Shown in pieces: positions 8,289-16,426 of a DNA stretch of 32,561 bases. The stretch comes from an uncultured Gammaproteobacteria bacterium (GTDB lineage: Bacteria; Pseudomonadota; Gammaproteobacteria; Pseudomonadales; Azotimanducaceae), in NCBI GenBank assembly GCA_913050215.1, contig CAJXBG010000040.1:1-32561 (forward strand), read 5' to 3'. Every line of letters starts with the position of its first letter. Within the stretch, counting starts at the first letter, position 1. Under the pieces are notes generated by a model. The model was not told the origin of the DNA, made no database searches, and was given only the letters and a program-made list of their open reading frames with translations. The translations under genes and the position numbers were made by a program.

Positions 8289-8311
8289 AATGTGTAGGTC
8301 GCACATATTTT
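8283..8311 (+). promoter_or_regulatory. Sigma70-like promoter toward the ceramidase-like gene
   Basis: TTGTCA (8283-8288), 17-bp spacer, TATTTT (8306-8311). The spacer region also holds a second inverted repeat, ATGTG-N7-CACAT. The start codon of the downstream gene lies about 260 bp away, so the mRNA would carry a long leader, or another promoter exists closer. Confidence 0.45.
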
Positions 8312-8574
8312 TTAATGAGTGCGATCGGTGCAGATCTCGCGCTTAGTGCGCGCAAAGCGGTGCTCAAGCTGGTTTTTTCCGCTGGCACGAAGATGAGTAA
8401 TTGCCTTAAACTGCGCATGGGTATTCACTTGTCCGAGATCGAGTACGATTGAACGCTCTTCGTTAGGGTTAGGGTTAGTGAACAGATAAGCACGGATGAC
8501 ATTTTCGACGTAATCTCAACGATGTTATCAATAGTGATCAAATCAGCGACGCCATCAATGTAAAGGACGAATCA

Positions 8575-9537
8575 ATGTCATCAAACGCTTTTAAACCCTT
8601 CAGTGTCGGTTTAGCCGCCAGTGTCGCATTTTTTGTGGGCTATATTATATTCGGATTGCAGGGCTGGGGGACGCCTTCGGCGGTGGAACAGGCTGTAGGT
8701 GAAGTGTCTCGCTGGTGCGAAAGGGTTCAACCAGGGATCTTTCATGAGCCAGTGAACGCGTTGAGTAATCTAGGCTTTATGGTTGCCGGTCTTTGGATGC
8801 TTTGGCTGTTGGGAAAAGACGTAGTGGCAGGCCGAACCGGCATGATGTTTGGTCACAGCCCTGTTGCATTGTTGTACGCGGGCGCTGCCATTTGGCTAGG
8901 ACCAGGATCGCTATTAATGCATGGCACTCACACAGCTTGGGGAGGGTGGGCTGACAATTTGAGTATGGTGATGTATATCCTCGTGCCATGGTTGATGAAT
9001 GTGTCAGGTATGGGGCGTTGGTCAACGCCGCGCCTGCTAAGTATCTACGCAACCCTTGTCTTGGTTTATGCCGTGGGTCGAGCCGTGAATGGCTGGGGTT
9101 TGGGTATCAATCTCGATTTCTTTGGTTTATCAATCGCTTTTTGGATAATCAGCGAAGTCTTGTATCGCTTTTGGTCGCAGTGGTTGCGGGTGGCCTCAGG
9201 ATTCATGGGTTTTGTTGTTGCTGGGATTTTTGGTATTACCCCGTTTGAAATGATGGCAGAACCTGAACGTTTTTGGTGGGTAATGCTGTTTTGGTTGCCT
9301 GGTATTCTGGCCACCGGACCCGCTCCCGGTCGACGCTCATACTTTCCATGGTTCGCATTGGGTGTCATCAGCTACTTGAGTGCGTTTGCAATTTGGCAAA
9401 CGGGTAAGCCTGATCATGCGCTGTGTGACCCGGATTCTCTGCTGCAAGCACACGGTATCTGGCATTTGCTCTCTGCGTTTGCAACTCTTTGCTTTTTCTT
9501 GTTTCTGCGAACTGAACGAAAAGCACCTAGCGACTAG
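8575..9537 (+). CDS. Alkaline ceramidase-like CREST-superfamily membrane hydrolase
   Basis: 320 residues with about seven membrane segments. The conserved polar motifs of the alkaline ceramidase/CREST superfamily appear in order: CERVQPGIFHEPVNALSN (Cys48, Glu49, Glu58, Asn61, Ser64), GPGSLLMHGTHT (Ser112, His116), WADNLSM (Asp127) and HGIWHLLS (His293, His297). In known members the Ser, Asp and three His bind zinc and cleave the amide bond of ceramides. The family assignment is strong; the substrate in a bacterium that may not make sphingolipids is open, and could be an environmental ceramide or another lipid amide. The ATG follows the purine-rich stretch aaaggacgaatca. It is divergent from the TonB/ABC operon and shares its regulatory region, and ends at a strong bidirectional terminator. 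Confidence 0.85.
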   Translation: MSSNAFKPFSVGLAASVAFFVGYIIFGLQGWGTPSAVEQAVGEVSRWCERVQPGIFHEPVNALSNLGFMVAGLWMLWLLGKDVVAGRTGMMFGHSPVALLYAGAAIWLGPGSLLMHGTHTAWGGWADNLSMVMYILVPWLMNVSGMGRWSTPRLLSIYATLVLVYAVGRAVNGWGLGINLDFFGLSIAFWIISEVLYRFWSQWLRVASGFMGFVVAGIFGITPFEMMAEPERFWWVMLFWLPGILATGPAPGRRSYFPWFALGVISYLSAFAIWQTGKPDHALCDPDSLLQAHGIWHLLSAFATLCFFLFLRTERKAPSD

Positions 9538-9608
9538 CCCAATCAACGGTGCTATCTAGCACGGGGAGACTTTACGTCGCATTGTGAAAGTTGTGATCTT
9601 TGAGACAA

Positions 9609-9645
9609 AAAAACCCGCTTTAGACTTTGCCTAAAGCGGGTTTTT
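9609..9645. terminator. Strong bidirectional rho-independent terminator
   Basis: Perfect 15-bp stem (AAAAACCCGCTTTAG / CTAAAGCGGGTTTTT) with a 7-base loop, with T-runs at the 3' side on both strands. It lies between the convergent ceramidase-like gene (ending 9537) and the acylating aldehyde dehydrogenase (ending 9659), and serves both. Confidence 0.95.
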
Positions 9646-9658
9646 GTGTCGAAGCATG

Positions 9659-11077
9659 TTAGGCGAGCGTTTTTATCACATCACCAAACAGCTCATTATC
9701 AGCCGGAATCACCTTGGGCGTATCCAATGGCTTGGAGATCCAAGTGACATTGATCAAGTGCTTCCAGTTAATGTTTTCATTTGTGGAATTACCACCCCAG
9801 GTACCGCAGCCCAAAGAAAATGTCTGGCGCATACCGTTCCACAAGTTACCGCTATTAGAAGCGGCCTGTGGTTGATTCACCATGACGCGAGACGTCTTTG
9901 TACCCATGCCCATTTTAAGAATATTATCGTCGCTATTTGAGTAGATACCACAGGAGTGTCCTTTGCCTTGATAATCCTGAATTTGATTCGTGAGCGCAAT
10001 AGCTTCATCGATGTCGGATACCTTGTAGAAAGCCATAATGACAGAGAGTTTTTCTCCAGAGTATGGATGGTCCGGACCCGTGCCTGTTTCAGGCATGATG
10101 ATGAACTTGGCATCAGCAGGAATATCGACGCCGGCCATTTCACATAAAACCTGTGGCTTAAGGACAACAGCCTTTGTGTTCAAATGGCCATCTTCCCAGA
10201 GCACCGCGGCAATTTTTTCGTAGTCTCCTTCCTTTGCGAGATGACCGCCCTCGGCAATAAGTTTTTCTACGAGATCATCGTATATGGATGCTACCGCAAT
10301 AACTGAATTGTCAGCAGAGCAGGATGCGGCGAGATCCAATGTTTTTGAAATGCGAATTTTTTCGGCAGCATCCACAATGTCTGCTGTTTCATCAACCGTG
10401 ATAACGGCATTACCAGCGCCTACACCCAAAGCAGGCGTGCCGCTGGAGTAAGCTGCGCCAACCATCGCCGCGCCGCCGGTAGCAAGAATGAGGTCACACT
10501 GTTTCATCAGTTCGTTTGTTTTTTCTAGTGAAACAATGCCGACGTCTTGTACGAGGTCTGCTGGTGCTCCCATTTTAACGAGTGCAGCGCGCATGTTATC
10601 GATAATCATCTTGTTAGTAAGCTTTGCCCTTGGGTGCGGCGCAACGACAATGGCGTTGCGACCTTTCACCGCGTTAATCGCCTTGATCACTGGCGTTGCT
10701 TCAGGATTGGTTGATGGCGAAAGCGCGCCAATAACGCCAACAGGTTTGGCAATTTTAACGATATTGCGTTCAACGTCTTCTTCAATAATCCCTACTGACT
10801 TGTCATCGATGATGTCCATCAGTGCTGCTCGAGTCTTAGTTGATATCTTCAGAAACTTGCCGTTGTAGTCACCAAGTTCTGTCTCATCCAGCGTGTGTTG
10901 CGCAATTTCTTCCGCCACACCTGGTTGAGCGCAGGACCATACCATGGCCCGAATCAGTTGATTTACCTGCTCTTGAGAATAGTTTTCTATTTGTGCCTGT
11001 GCAGCGCGTGCGCGGGCAATAATATCGGCTATTTCCTTTGTTTCTTCGTTTTGTTCAACCTCTGGTTGTGCGGACAT
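9659..11077 (-). CDS. CoA-acylating aldehyde dehydrogenase, AdhE-N/EutE/SauS type
   Basis: 472 residues. The sequence GVIGALSPSTNPEATP (114-129), AIVVAPHPRA, GAPADLVQ and the active-site ASCSADNSVI with Cys253 are typical of acylating dehydrogenases such as the AdhE N-domain, EutE and sulfoacetaldehyde dehydrogenase SauS, which convert an aldehyde plus CoA and NAD(P)+ to an acyl-CoA. It is not the MmsA type normally encoded with valine-degradation genes. Yet it sits 100 bp downstream of mmsB in the same direction, so methylmalonate semialdehyde or a related short aldehyde is a plausible substrate; sulfoacetaldehyde is the alternative. The ATG has a strong GAGGTGG ribosome site. A structured spacer before it may give separate control. 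Confidence 0.85.
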   Translation of the reverse strand: MSAQPEVEQNEETKEIADIIARARAAQAQIENYSQEQVNQLIRAMVWSCAQPGVAEEIAQHTLDETELGDYNGKFLKISTKTRAALMDIIDDKSVGIIEEDVERNIVKIAKPVGVIGALSPSTNPEATPVIKAINAVKGRNAIVVAPHPRAKLTNKMIIDNMRAALVKMGAPADLVQDVGIVSLEKTNELMKQCDLILATGGAAMVGAAYSSGTPALGVGAGNAVITVDETADIVDAAEKIRISKTLDLAASCSADNSVIAVASIYDDLVEKLIAEGGHLAKEGDYEKIAAVLWEDGHLNTKAVVLKPQVLCEMAGVDIPADAKFIIMPETGTGPDHPYSGEKLSVIMAFYKVSDIDEAIALTNQIQDYQGKGHSCGIYSNSDDNILKMGMGTKTSRVMVNQPQAASNSGNLWNGMRQTFSLGCGTWGGNSTNENINWKHLINVTWISKPLDTPKVIPADNELFGDVIKTLA

Positions 11078-11118
11078 GTGCCACCTCGTTTTTTAATTTC
11101 TGTTACTTGTTTAAAATT

Positions 11119-11156
11119 GTATCACCCTCAGCGAAAGCAACGAAGACAGGTGACAC
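11119..11156 (-). other. Intergenic RNA hairpin between mmsB and the acylating dehydrogenase gene
   Basis: GTATCACC (11119-11126) and GGTGACAC (11149-11156) can pair over 8 bp with one wobble, enclosing 22 bases that can fold around GCGAAAGC. It lies in the 100-bp gap inside the valine gene run and is followed by A/T-rich sequence up to the ribosome site. It could be an attenuator, a processing site or part of a promoter. Confidence 0.35.
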
Positions 11157-11177
11157 GCCAGTTATGTATTAATAAAG

Positions 11178-12065
11178 CTACTTTTCGACGAAGCTTTGTT
11201 GAATGCTTGAAAAATCCTTACGGCCGTTACCTAGCTTACGATGATTGATGTAAAGGTTTCTCGCCAGCGTACCCATTGGCGTCGCTGAGCCCGTATCAAG
11301 CGCCGCTTCAAGCGCCAAACCCAAATCTTTGATCATCAAATCAACCAAGAAGCCGCCTTCATAGTTGTTGGAAGAGGGTACACCCTCCATGACGCCAGGG
11401 TAGGGGTTGTAAACTTCCAGCGCCCAGTTACCGCCAGAACTCGTACGCATGATTTCGGATAACACAGATGGGTCCATACCGTTATCGACTCCCAACTGTA
11501 GCGCTTCTGCTGTGCCGGTCATCAAAACAGACAACAACATGTTGTTACAAATTTTGGCAACCTGGCCCGCTCCGGGTGCGCCTGCATGAAAGATATTCTT
11601 GCCCATATCTTCGAGCAGGGGCTTTGCTTGGTCAAATGCTTCGCTTTCACCACCCACGATAAAAGTTAGCGTGCCTCCCACTGCTCCGCCGACGCCGCCG
11701 GAGACTGGCGCATCAATCATCGGAATGTTTTTTGCTGCAGCCGCTTCTGATACTTTGCGTGATGAGGCTGGTGCGATGGTACTGCAATCGATAACCAGCG
11801 TGCCTGCAGCAATGGCTGTTAATAGCCCCTTGTCACCTAGATACAGGTTCTCGACGTGTACTGAAGCCGGTAACATTGAAATCACGACGTCGACACCATC
11901 GACCGCGGTTAATGCGTTGTCACACGCCTCACCGCCTTCGTTTGCAATTGCTTGCAGTGCTGAGTCAACAAGATCGAACGCTCGAACGCTGTGCCCAGCC
12001 TTGAGTAGGTTCGATGCCATTGGGCCACCCATGTTGCCTAGGCCGATAAAGCCAATATTTGCCAT
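11178..12065 (-). CDS. mmsB: 3-hydroxyisobutyrate dehydrogenase
   Basis: 295 residues, the usual length for the family. It shows the N-terminal NAD-binding fingerprint GFIGLGNMGGPMASNL (5-20), the substrate-binding loop DAPVSGGVGGAVGGTL (118-132), and GAGQVAKICNNMLL with catalytic Lys171, plus the C-terminal KDLGLALE helix. It oxidises 3-hydroxyisobutyrate to methylmalonate semialdehyde in valine degradation, in the cytoplasm. It starts 12 bases after the hydrolase stop, within the operon, preceded by a GGAG ribosome site. The product of this enzyme would be the substrate for the next dehydrogenase, which here is a non-MmsA acylating type. Confidence 0.93.
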   Translation of the reverse strand: MANIGFIGLGNMGGPMASNLLKAGHSVRAFDLVDSALQAIANEGGEACDNALTAVDGVDVVISMLPASVHVENLYLGDKGLLTAIAAGTLVIDCSTIAPASSRKVSEAAAAKNIPMIDAPVSGGVGGAVGGTLTFIVGGESEAFDQAKPLLEDMGKNIFHAGAPGAGQVAKICNNMLLSVLMTGTAEALQLGVDNGMDPSVLSEIMRTSSGGNWALEVYNPYPGVMEGVPSSNNYEGGFLVDLMIKDLGLALEAALDTGSATPMGTLARNLYINHRKLGNGRKDFSSIQQSFVEK

Positions 12066-12077
12066 TTGATACTCCGG

Positions 12078-13190
12078 TTAGTTTAAGTCGCTTAGCGGGT
12101 TAACGGGCCAAGGTTCGGCGAAATGCGCCGCAACCCATTCGTTAGGGACTGCACCCATTTTGTACTGCCAGTTGGGCGCGTTGTCTTTTTCAATGAGAAG
12201 CGCCCTGATACCTTCTCTGAAATCAGCGTGGCGACTGCACTGAATAGCAAGCGTGAGTTCCATTGCAAATATCTGTTCACGCGTCATGGATTTTGCACGC
12301 TGGATTTGCTCATAGATGATGGCAGCCGTTGTTGGTGTGCCAGATTTAAACGTTGCTGCCGCTCTTTCGAGCCATTTGTCTCCACCCAGCTTCTCGCATT
12401 GTTCTAGAAATATGCCAACTGGGTTATCCGAGGCTAGCGCGGTAGTGACAGTTTCGCTGATAATCTGATCGTGCATAGCCAGTTGACTCGGTGGGAAGCC
12501 GCTGCTGGCTTGAACGAATGTATCGAGTAGTTGGTCAAGCGCTGTGGCGGCATCACCCACCCACGCATGTGAGGTGATGGCATCAATCACCGCCTCTTGT
12601 TGGTCATTGTTTATTAGATAATCAATCAGGCCAACGCGTCTGGCATCTTCGCCGTTAACGTTGGCACCCGTCCATGCCAGAAAATAGGCATAGTGTTCTG
12701 GCATGCGTGAAAGTGCGTAAGTTGCACCAGCATCGGGAAAAAGCCCAATGGTAATTTCTGGCATTGCTATACGCGTTGTTTCAGTACCGATTTTGTGACT
12801 ACATGCCGTGAGTACTCCCAGGCCACCACCCATTGCAATCCCTTGCCCCCAGACAACCGTTGGTTTGTCGTAGGTCTGTATCAAATAATCAAGCCGGTAT
12901 TCGCGCTCGAAGAAGGCATCACTGTACGGACAGGGTCCCTCTGGGTGTTCTACCATATCGTGGTAGAGGTTCTGAATATCGCCACCTGCTGAAAATGCGC
13001 GATCACCAGCACTCAGGAACAGGACGAGGACAATTTGCGGGTCGTCCTGCCACTTGATTAGTTGAGGCAACATCAAGTCGATCATGTCTAGGCTGAGACT
13101 ATTTAGGGTTTTCGGTGCGTTCAGGGTGACAACGCCAAGCTGTCTGCCGTCTTTCAGCGATTTTGTTTCGAATAGGACTACATCTGACAT
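12078..13190 (-). CDS. 3-hydroxyisobutyryl-CoA hydrolase (HIBCH type)
   Basis: 370 residues from the ATG at 13190, which overlaps the stop of the enoyl-CoA hydratase gene as TGATG and has GTGGA upstream. An ATG at 13205 would add five residues inside the neighbour. It is a crotonase-fold protein with oxyanion-hole segments FSAGGDI (66-72) and GIAMGGGLG, and the hydrolase signature MPEITIGLFPDAG with Glu145 and Asp153. Its 370-residue length and late extension (ALLIEKDNAPNW) separate HIBCH from ordinary hydratases. It splits 3-hydroxyisobutyryl-CoA to free 3-hydroxyisobutyrate, avoiding build-up of toxic methacrylyl-CoA in valine catabolism. Confidence 0.93.
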   Translation of the reverse strand: MSDVVLFETKSLKDGRQLGVVTLNAPKTLNSLSLDMIDLMLPQLIKWQDDPQIVLVLFLSAGDRAFSAGGDIQNLYHDMVEHPEGPCPYSDAFFEREYRLDYLIQTYDKPTVVWGQGIAMGGGLGVLTACSHKIGTETTRIAMPEITIGLFPDAGATYALSRMPEHYAYFLAWTGANVNGEDARRVGLIDYLINNDQQEAVIDAITSHAWVGDAATALDQLLDTFVQASSGFPPSQLAMHDQIISETVTTALASDNPVGIFLEQCEKLGGDKWLERAAATFKSGTPTTAAIIYEQIQRAKSMTREQIFAMELTLAIQCSRHADFREGIRALLIEKDNAPNWQYKMGAVPNEWVAAHFAEPWPVNPLSDLN

Positions 13191-13966
13191 CAGGCGTTTT
13201 TCCACTCTGGCTTGCGTTTTTCTAGGAATGCATTCACGCCTTCTTTCTGGTCTGCAGTTGAAAACAAATCAACAAACTCATCTCTTTCAACTGGGAAGCT
13301 GTCATTCATGTTGCCTGAACGTGCGGCCATGATTAGCCGTTTGCAGGCCGAAACGCTCGTCGGACTCTGATTGCCCGCAGCCGCCGCAAGGTCGAGCGCT
13401 TTCTGCAGAGCTTCACCTTTGCCAACGACCTCTTCAACTAGACCGATCTCTTTCGCTGTTTCTGCACCAACGCGCTCGCCGCAAAGTATCATACGTTTTG
13501 CCCAGCCTTCGCCGACCAGCCAAGGAAGATGTTGCGTGCCGAGTCCACATGGTAACAAGCCAACAGTTGCCTCAGGCAACGCCATTTGAGCCTGTTCTTC
13601 GGCGATACGAATATCGCAGGCTAGCGCGCATTCTAGACCACCACCCATCGCATAACCGTTGATCGCTGCGACAGAGACACCACGAAATTGCGACAATGCC
13701 TGAAACGCGCCATGAAAGTTCTCAGCCATCTGTCGAGCAACATCGGTATCACCGGCAGCAAACAGGTTCAGGTCTGCGCCGGCTGAGAAGAATTTCTCTC
13801 CTTGGCCAGTGATGACCAGGCTATAGCAGTTAGCGTCGGAATTAAGTTCATCGATCAAAGATTTGAGCGCTTTGAGGCTTTCTTCATCCCAGGTATTTGC
13901 TGCCGGATTATTGATTGTGATTAGCGCGGTGTTGCCTCGCATCTCATGAAGTAGTTTGTCGGTCAT
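13190..13966 (-). CDS. Enoyl-CoA hydratase, probable methacrylyl-CoA hydratase
   Basis: 258 residues from the ATG at 13966, chosen because GTGAGG lies 5-6 bases upstream. An ATG at 13987, overlapping the preceding stop as TAATG, would add seven residues. The crotonase fold shows FSAGADLNLF (oxyanion hole), GYAMGGGLECALACD and LPEATVGLLPCGLGT, and a C-terminal EGVNAFLEKRKPEWK trimerisation helix. The second catalytic Glu position reads as Leu-Pro-Cys-Gly, so only the ALPEA Glu is plainly present, which may affect activity or specificity. Its place between the acyl-CoA dehydrogenase and HIBCH implies hydration of methacrylyl-CoA to 3-hydroxyisobutyryl-CoA. Confidence 0.9.
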   Translation of the reverse strand: MTDKLLHEMRGNTALITINNPAANTWDEESLKALKSLIDELNSDANCYSLVITGQGEKFFSAGADLNLFAAGDTDVARQMAENFHGAFQALSQFRGVSVAAINGYAMGGGLECALACDIRIAEEQAQMALPEATVGLLPCGLGTQHLPWLVGEGWAKRMILCGERVGAETAKEIGLVEEVVGKGEALQKALDLAAAAGNQSPTSVSACKRLIMAARSGNMNDSFPVERDEFVDLFSTADQKEGVNAFLEKRKPEWKNA

Positions 13967-13986
13967 AAATGCCTCACTGGTTTTCA

Positions 13987-15147
13987 TTATTGAATGAGTT
14001 CGACGTCTGCCATCGTCAACAGGCGTCTTGAAACGATTAAGCGCATCACCTCATTGGTACCTTCCAAAATCTGGTGGACGCGCGTGTCGCGAATGTAACG
14101 TTCAAGGGGATACTCTCTCATGTAGCCATAACCGCCATGTAACTGTAGTGCCTCGTTACACACTTCAAAGCCAACATCTGTCGCAAAACGTTTGGCCATG
14201 GCGGAATACACTGCGGCTTCTGAATGTTGCGTGTCTACTTTGAATGCAGCAAGTCGGACCATCTGGCGCGCAGCAACTAATTCGGTCACCATGTCTGCGA
14301 GCTTGAACTGTAGCGCCTGAAAATTACTGATCGATTGGCCAAATTGCTCGCGTTCCAACATGTATGCTTGGGCTCGGTTAATTGCAGCCTGCGCGGTACC
14401 AAGTGAACAGGTGGCGATATTGATCCGCCCACCATCCAAGCCTTTCATGGCGATTTTGAAACCATCGCCCGCTTTACCCAACCGATTGGTCACGGGTACT
14501 TTGACGTTTTCGAAGCTAATTTCTCGTGTAGGCTGGCTATTCCAACCCATCTTCTCGAGGTTTGAACCGAATTTGATACCCGGAGAGTCAGCCGGAATTA
14601 CCAACGTTGTGATGCCTCGGGGACCATCGTCCGACGTTCTTACCATGACAACAAGCACATCTGTGCCACCGGCGCCGGATATAAACATTTTGCTGCCGTT
14701 TACAATGTAGTGATCACCCGATAATTCTGCTCGGGTACGTAGCGACGCGGCGTCTGAACCGGCGCCGGGTTCTGTCAGGCAATAGCTGGCAAGCGTCTTG
14801 CCGGCTATCAGGTCGGGACAAAACTGTTCTACCGTCGAGTGGTTGCCAAAATCGGCTATCATCCAAGTTGCCATATTGTGGATGGAGATAAATGCCGTGG
14901 TCGATGTGCAACCGGTCGCCAGCTGCTCAAGGATAATGCTCGAGTCGAGTCGGCTGAGCCCAAGCCCGCCAACGTCTTCCGGACAATAGAGCCCACAGAA
15001 TCCGAGTTCGCCAGCAGCGGCAATAACATCTTTGGGGAATATTTTTCCAGCGTCCCATTCAGCCGCAAAGGGTGCCAGCGCTTTGTCAGCGAAGGTGCGG
15101 GCGGCTTGCTGGAATGCGACTTGGTCGTCGTTTAAATCAAAATCCAT
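13987..15147 (-). CDS. Acyl-CoA dehydrogenase, probable isobutyryl-CoA dehydrogenase
   Basis: 386 residues, standard for short/branched-chain acyl-CoA dehydrogenases. It has the FAD/substrate motif YCLTEPGAGSDAAS (about 127-140), the FISGAGGTDVLVVM segment, and QLHGGYGYMREYPLERYIRDTRVHQILEGTNEVMR with the catalytic base Glu362. These features match the ACAD8-like branch. FAD-dependent oxidation of isobutyryl-CoA to methacrylyl-CoA is inferred from the neighbours, which encode the next three steps of valine degradation. It is the first gene of the operon, facing a divergent LysR gene across about 185 bp. An electron-transfer flavoprotein must be supplied from elsewhere. Confidence 0.92.
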   Translation of the reverse strand: MDFDLNDDQVAFQQAARTFADKALAPFAAEWDAGKIFPKDVIAAAGELGFCGLYCPEDVGGLGLSRLDSSIILEQLATGCTSTTAFISIHNMATWMIADFGNHSTVEQFCPDLIAGKTLASYCLTEPGAGSDAASLRTRAELSGDHYIVNGSKMFISGAGGTDVLVVMVRTSDDGPRGITTLVIPADSPGIKFGSNLEKMGWNSQPTREISFENVKVPVTNRLGKAGDGFKIAMKGLDGGRINIATCSLGTAQAAINRAQAYMLEREQFGQSISNFQALQFKLADMVTELVAARQMVRLAAFKVDTQHSEAAVYSAMAKRFATDVGFEVCNEALQLHGGYGYMREYPLERYIRDTRVHQILEGTNEVMRLIVSRRLLTMADVELIQ

Positions 15148-15332
15148 GGATACTGTACCGATAGTGTCAGGCTAATATTGTTTTCGTTGGAGAACCACAC
15201 GGCGAACCCAGCGTTTTTTGATACCCAGCTAACAGATCTGCCACGAATCTGGCGGTGACAGGTGTTGTTAGTGAAAGTGCAAAGTATCATATAGAATACA
15301 TATGTGCAGTTAAATGGTGTAAATGCAGGCTT
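15148..15332. promoter_or_regulatory. Divergent promoter/operator region of the valine operon and LysR gene
   Basis: 185 bp between divergent starts. It contains the perfect 8-bp palindrome CAGATCTG (15233-15240), the overlapping inverted repeat GCCA-N6-TGGC (15240-15253), and an imperfect AT-rich dyad GTATCATATAGAATAC (15284-15299). LysR regulators bind such dyads upstream of the genes they control; which one is used cannot be decided by eye. Confidence 0.5.
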
Positions 15333-16256
15333 ATGCTGCGAAAAAGCAATGTAAACTCTGAATCTATTCAAGACGCGGTCAATTGGGACGATCTACGGAT
15401 TTTTCTGACGGTGGCACGGCGAAATAATCTCGATGCTGCTGCAGCCTACCTTCGTCTAGACCCGACAACTCTTGGTCGGCGTATTCGCAGACTGGAATCA
15501 GCCATCGGTGCAATATTGTTTGAGCGTTCCCGGAAGGGTCACGTGCTGACAACAACCGGTGACTGGCTGCTAAATCAGGTAGAGGGAATAGAGCAAGTGG
15601 TATCCGGTGTGGGTGAAGCGATTTCCGGCGAAGTTCAGCGGATTACCGGCACGGTCCGACTCAGCGTGACTGAAGCTTTTGGCAATGTTGTGATTGCCCC
15701 GGCGCTCGTAAATTTACTTGCGGCATTCCCAGCACTCAAGGTGGAGCTAGTGGCAACCAGTGGTTTTCTTAGTGTGAATAAACGTGAAGCTGACATCGCC
15801 GTGATGTTGTCGCGCCCCACCACGGGCCGACTGAAGGTGAGTAAGTTAACAGACTACAGTTTAAAACTTTACGCCACCAAGGAATATTTGAAGCACCACG
15901 CCGCAGTTAATAACATCTCTGATCTGCGCCAGCAGACTTTAATCGGCTACGTTGATGATCTTATTTATTCGCCAAGGCTTCGTTATTATGATGAAGTTGA
16001 TGCCGGGTTAGCGCCGGGCTTGACCAGTTCCAGTCTGTTAGCGCAAAAACAACTAGCCTGTAGCGGTTGTGGCATCGCAATGCTGCCATGTTTTGTTGCC
16101 GATCAGGAACCGGATCTGCAGCTGGTGCTGGCGAATGAGGTAACCGTCACCCGTTCATTTTGGCTTGCTGTGCATGAAGATATTGCTGATCACGCACGCA
16201 TCAGAGCGGTGATCGATTTTCTGACCGAGCTTGTTGCTAGCCGTGATCTGCGCTGA
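15333..16256 (+). CDS. LysR-family transcriptional regulator
   Basis: 307 residues from the ATG at 15333, chosen for the upstream GCAGG and because it leaves a typical short N-terminus. An upstream GTG at 15255 would add 26 unrelated residues. The N-terminal winged helix-turn-helix (about 18-78) reads WDDLRIFLTVARRNNLDAAA, then RRIRRLESAIG and LFERSRKGHVLT. The effector-binding domain follows (about 105-300), with GTVRLSVTEAFG and READIAVMLSRPTTG. The FLTVARRNNLDAAAAYL variant is common in LysR proteins encoded beside proteobacterial valine operons. It probably controls the divergent acyl-CoA dehydrogenase operon in response to a pathway intermediate. Confidence 0.9.
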   Translation: MLRKSNVNSESIQDAVNWDDLRIFLTVARRNNLDAAAAYLRLDPTTLGRRIRRLESAIGAILFERSRKGHVLTTTGDWLLNQVEGIEQVVSGVGEAISGEVQRITGTVRLSVTEAFGNVVIAPALVNLLAAFPALKVELVATSGFLSVNKREADIAVMLSRPTTGRLKVSKLTDYSLKLYATKEYLKHHAAVNNISDLRQQTLIGYVDDLIYSPRLRYYDEVDAGLAPGLTSSSLLAQKQLACSGCGIAMLPCFVADQEPDLQLVLANEVTVTRSFWLAVHEDIADHARIRAVIDFLTELVASRDLR

Positions 16257-16426
16257 ATATTTTCTATGACAGATGTTTTGATTGAAGAAAGCGACTTGGC
16301 ATCTTGTTCTTCCATTACGCTACTCGTTTTAATGTAAACAAAGTGTTGAGCACAAAATGCCGATATTGAAGCTAAAGGTCAGTTGGCTGTTGAACAGCAC
16401 GAAGAGTGATAAGGAGAGGTAGCCCT

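Larger units (their letters stand above)
8170..8574. promoter_or_regulatory. Divergent promoter region between the receptor operon and the ceramidase-like gene
   Basis: 405 bp without a convincing gene. It contains the inverted repeats and promoter listed separately, a GCCGC / GCGGC inverted repeat around an AT-rich core at the start of the minus-strand operon (about 8171-8192), and a short telomere-like TTAGGG run near 8462-8478. A 65-codon minus-strand frame (8221-8418) overlaps the operator and lacks a ribosome site, so I do not call it. Confidence 0.6.

Noticed and set aside
8221-8418. 65-codon minus-strand open frame
   Set aside because: It has no ribosome site, an atypical composition, and overlaps the inverted-repeat operator and promoter.
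8462-8478. Telomere-like TTAGGG run
   Set aside because: Only two and a half units; short enough to arise by chance in a bacterial chromosome.
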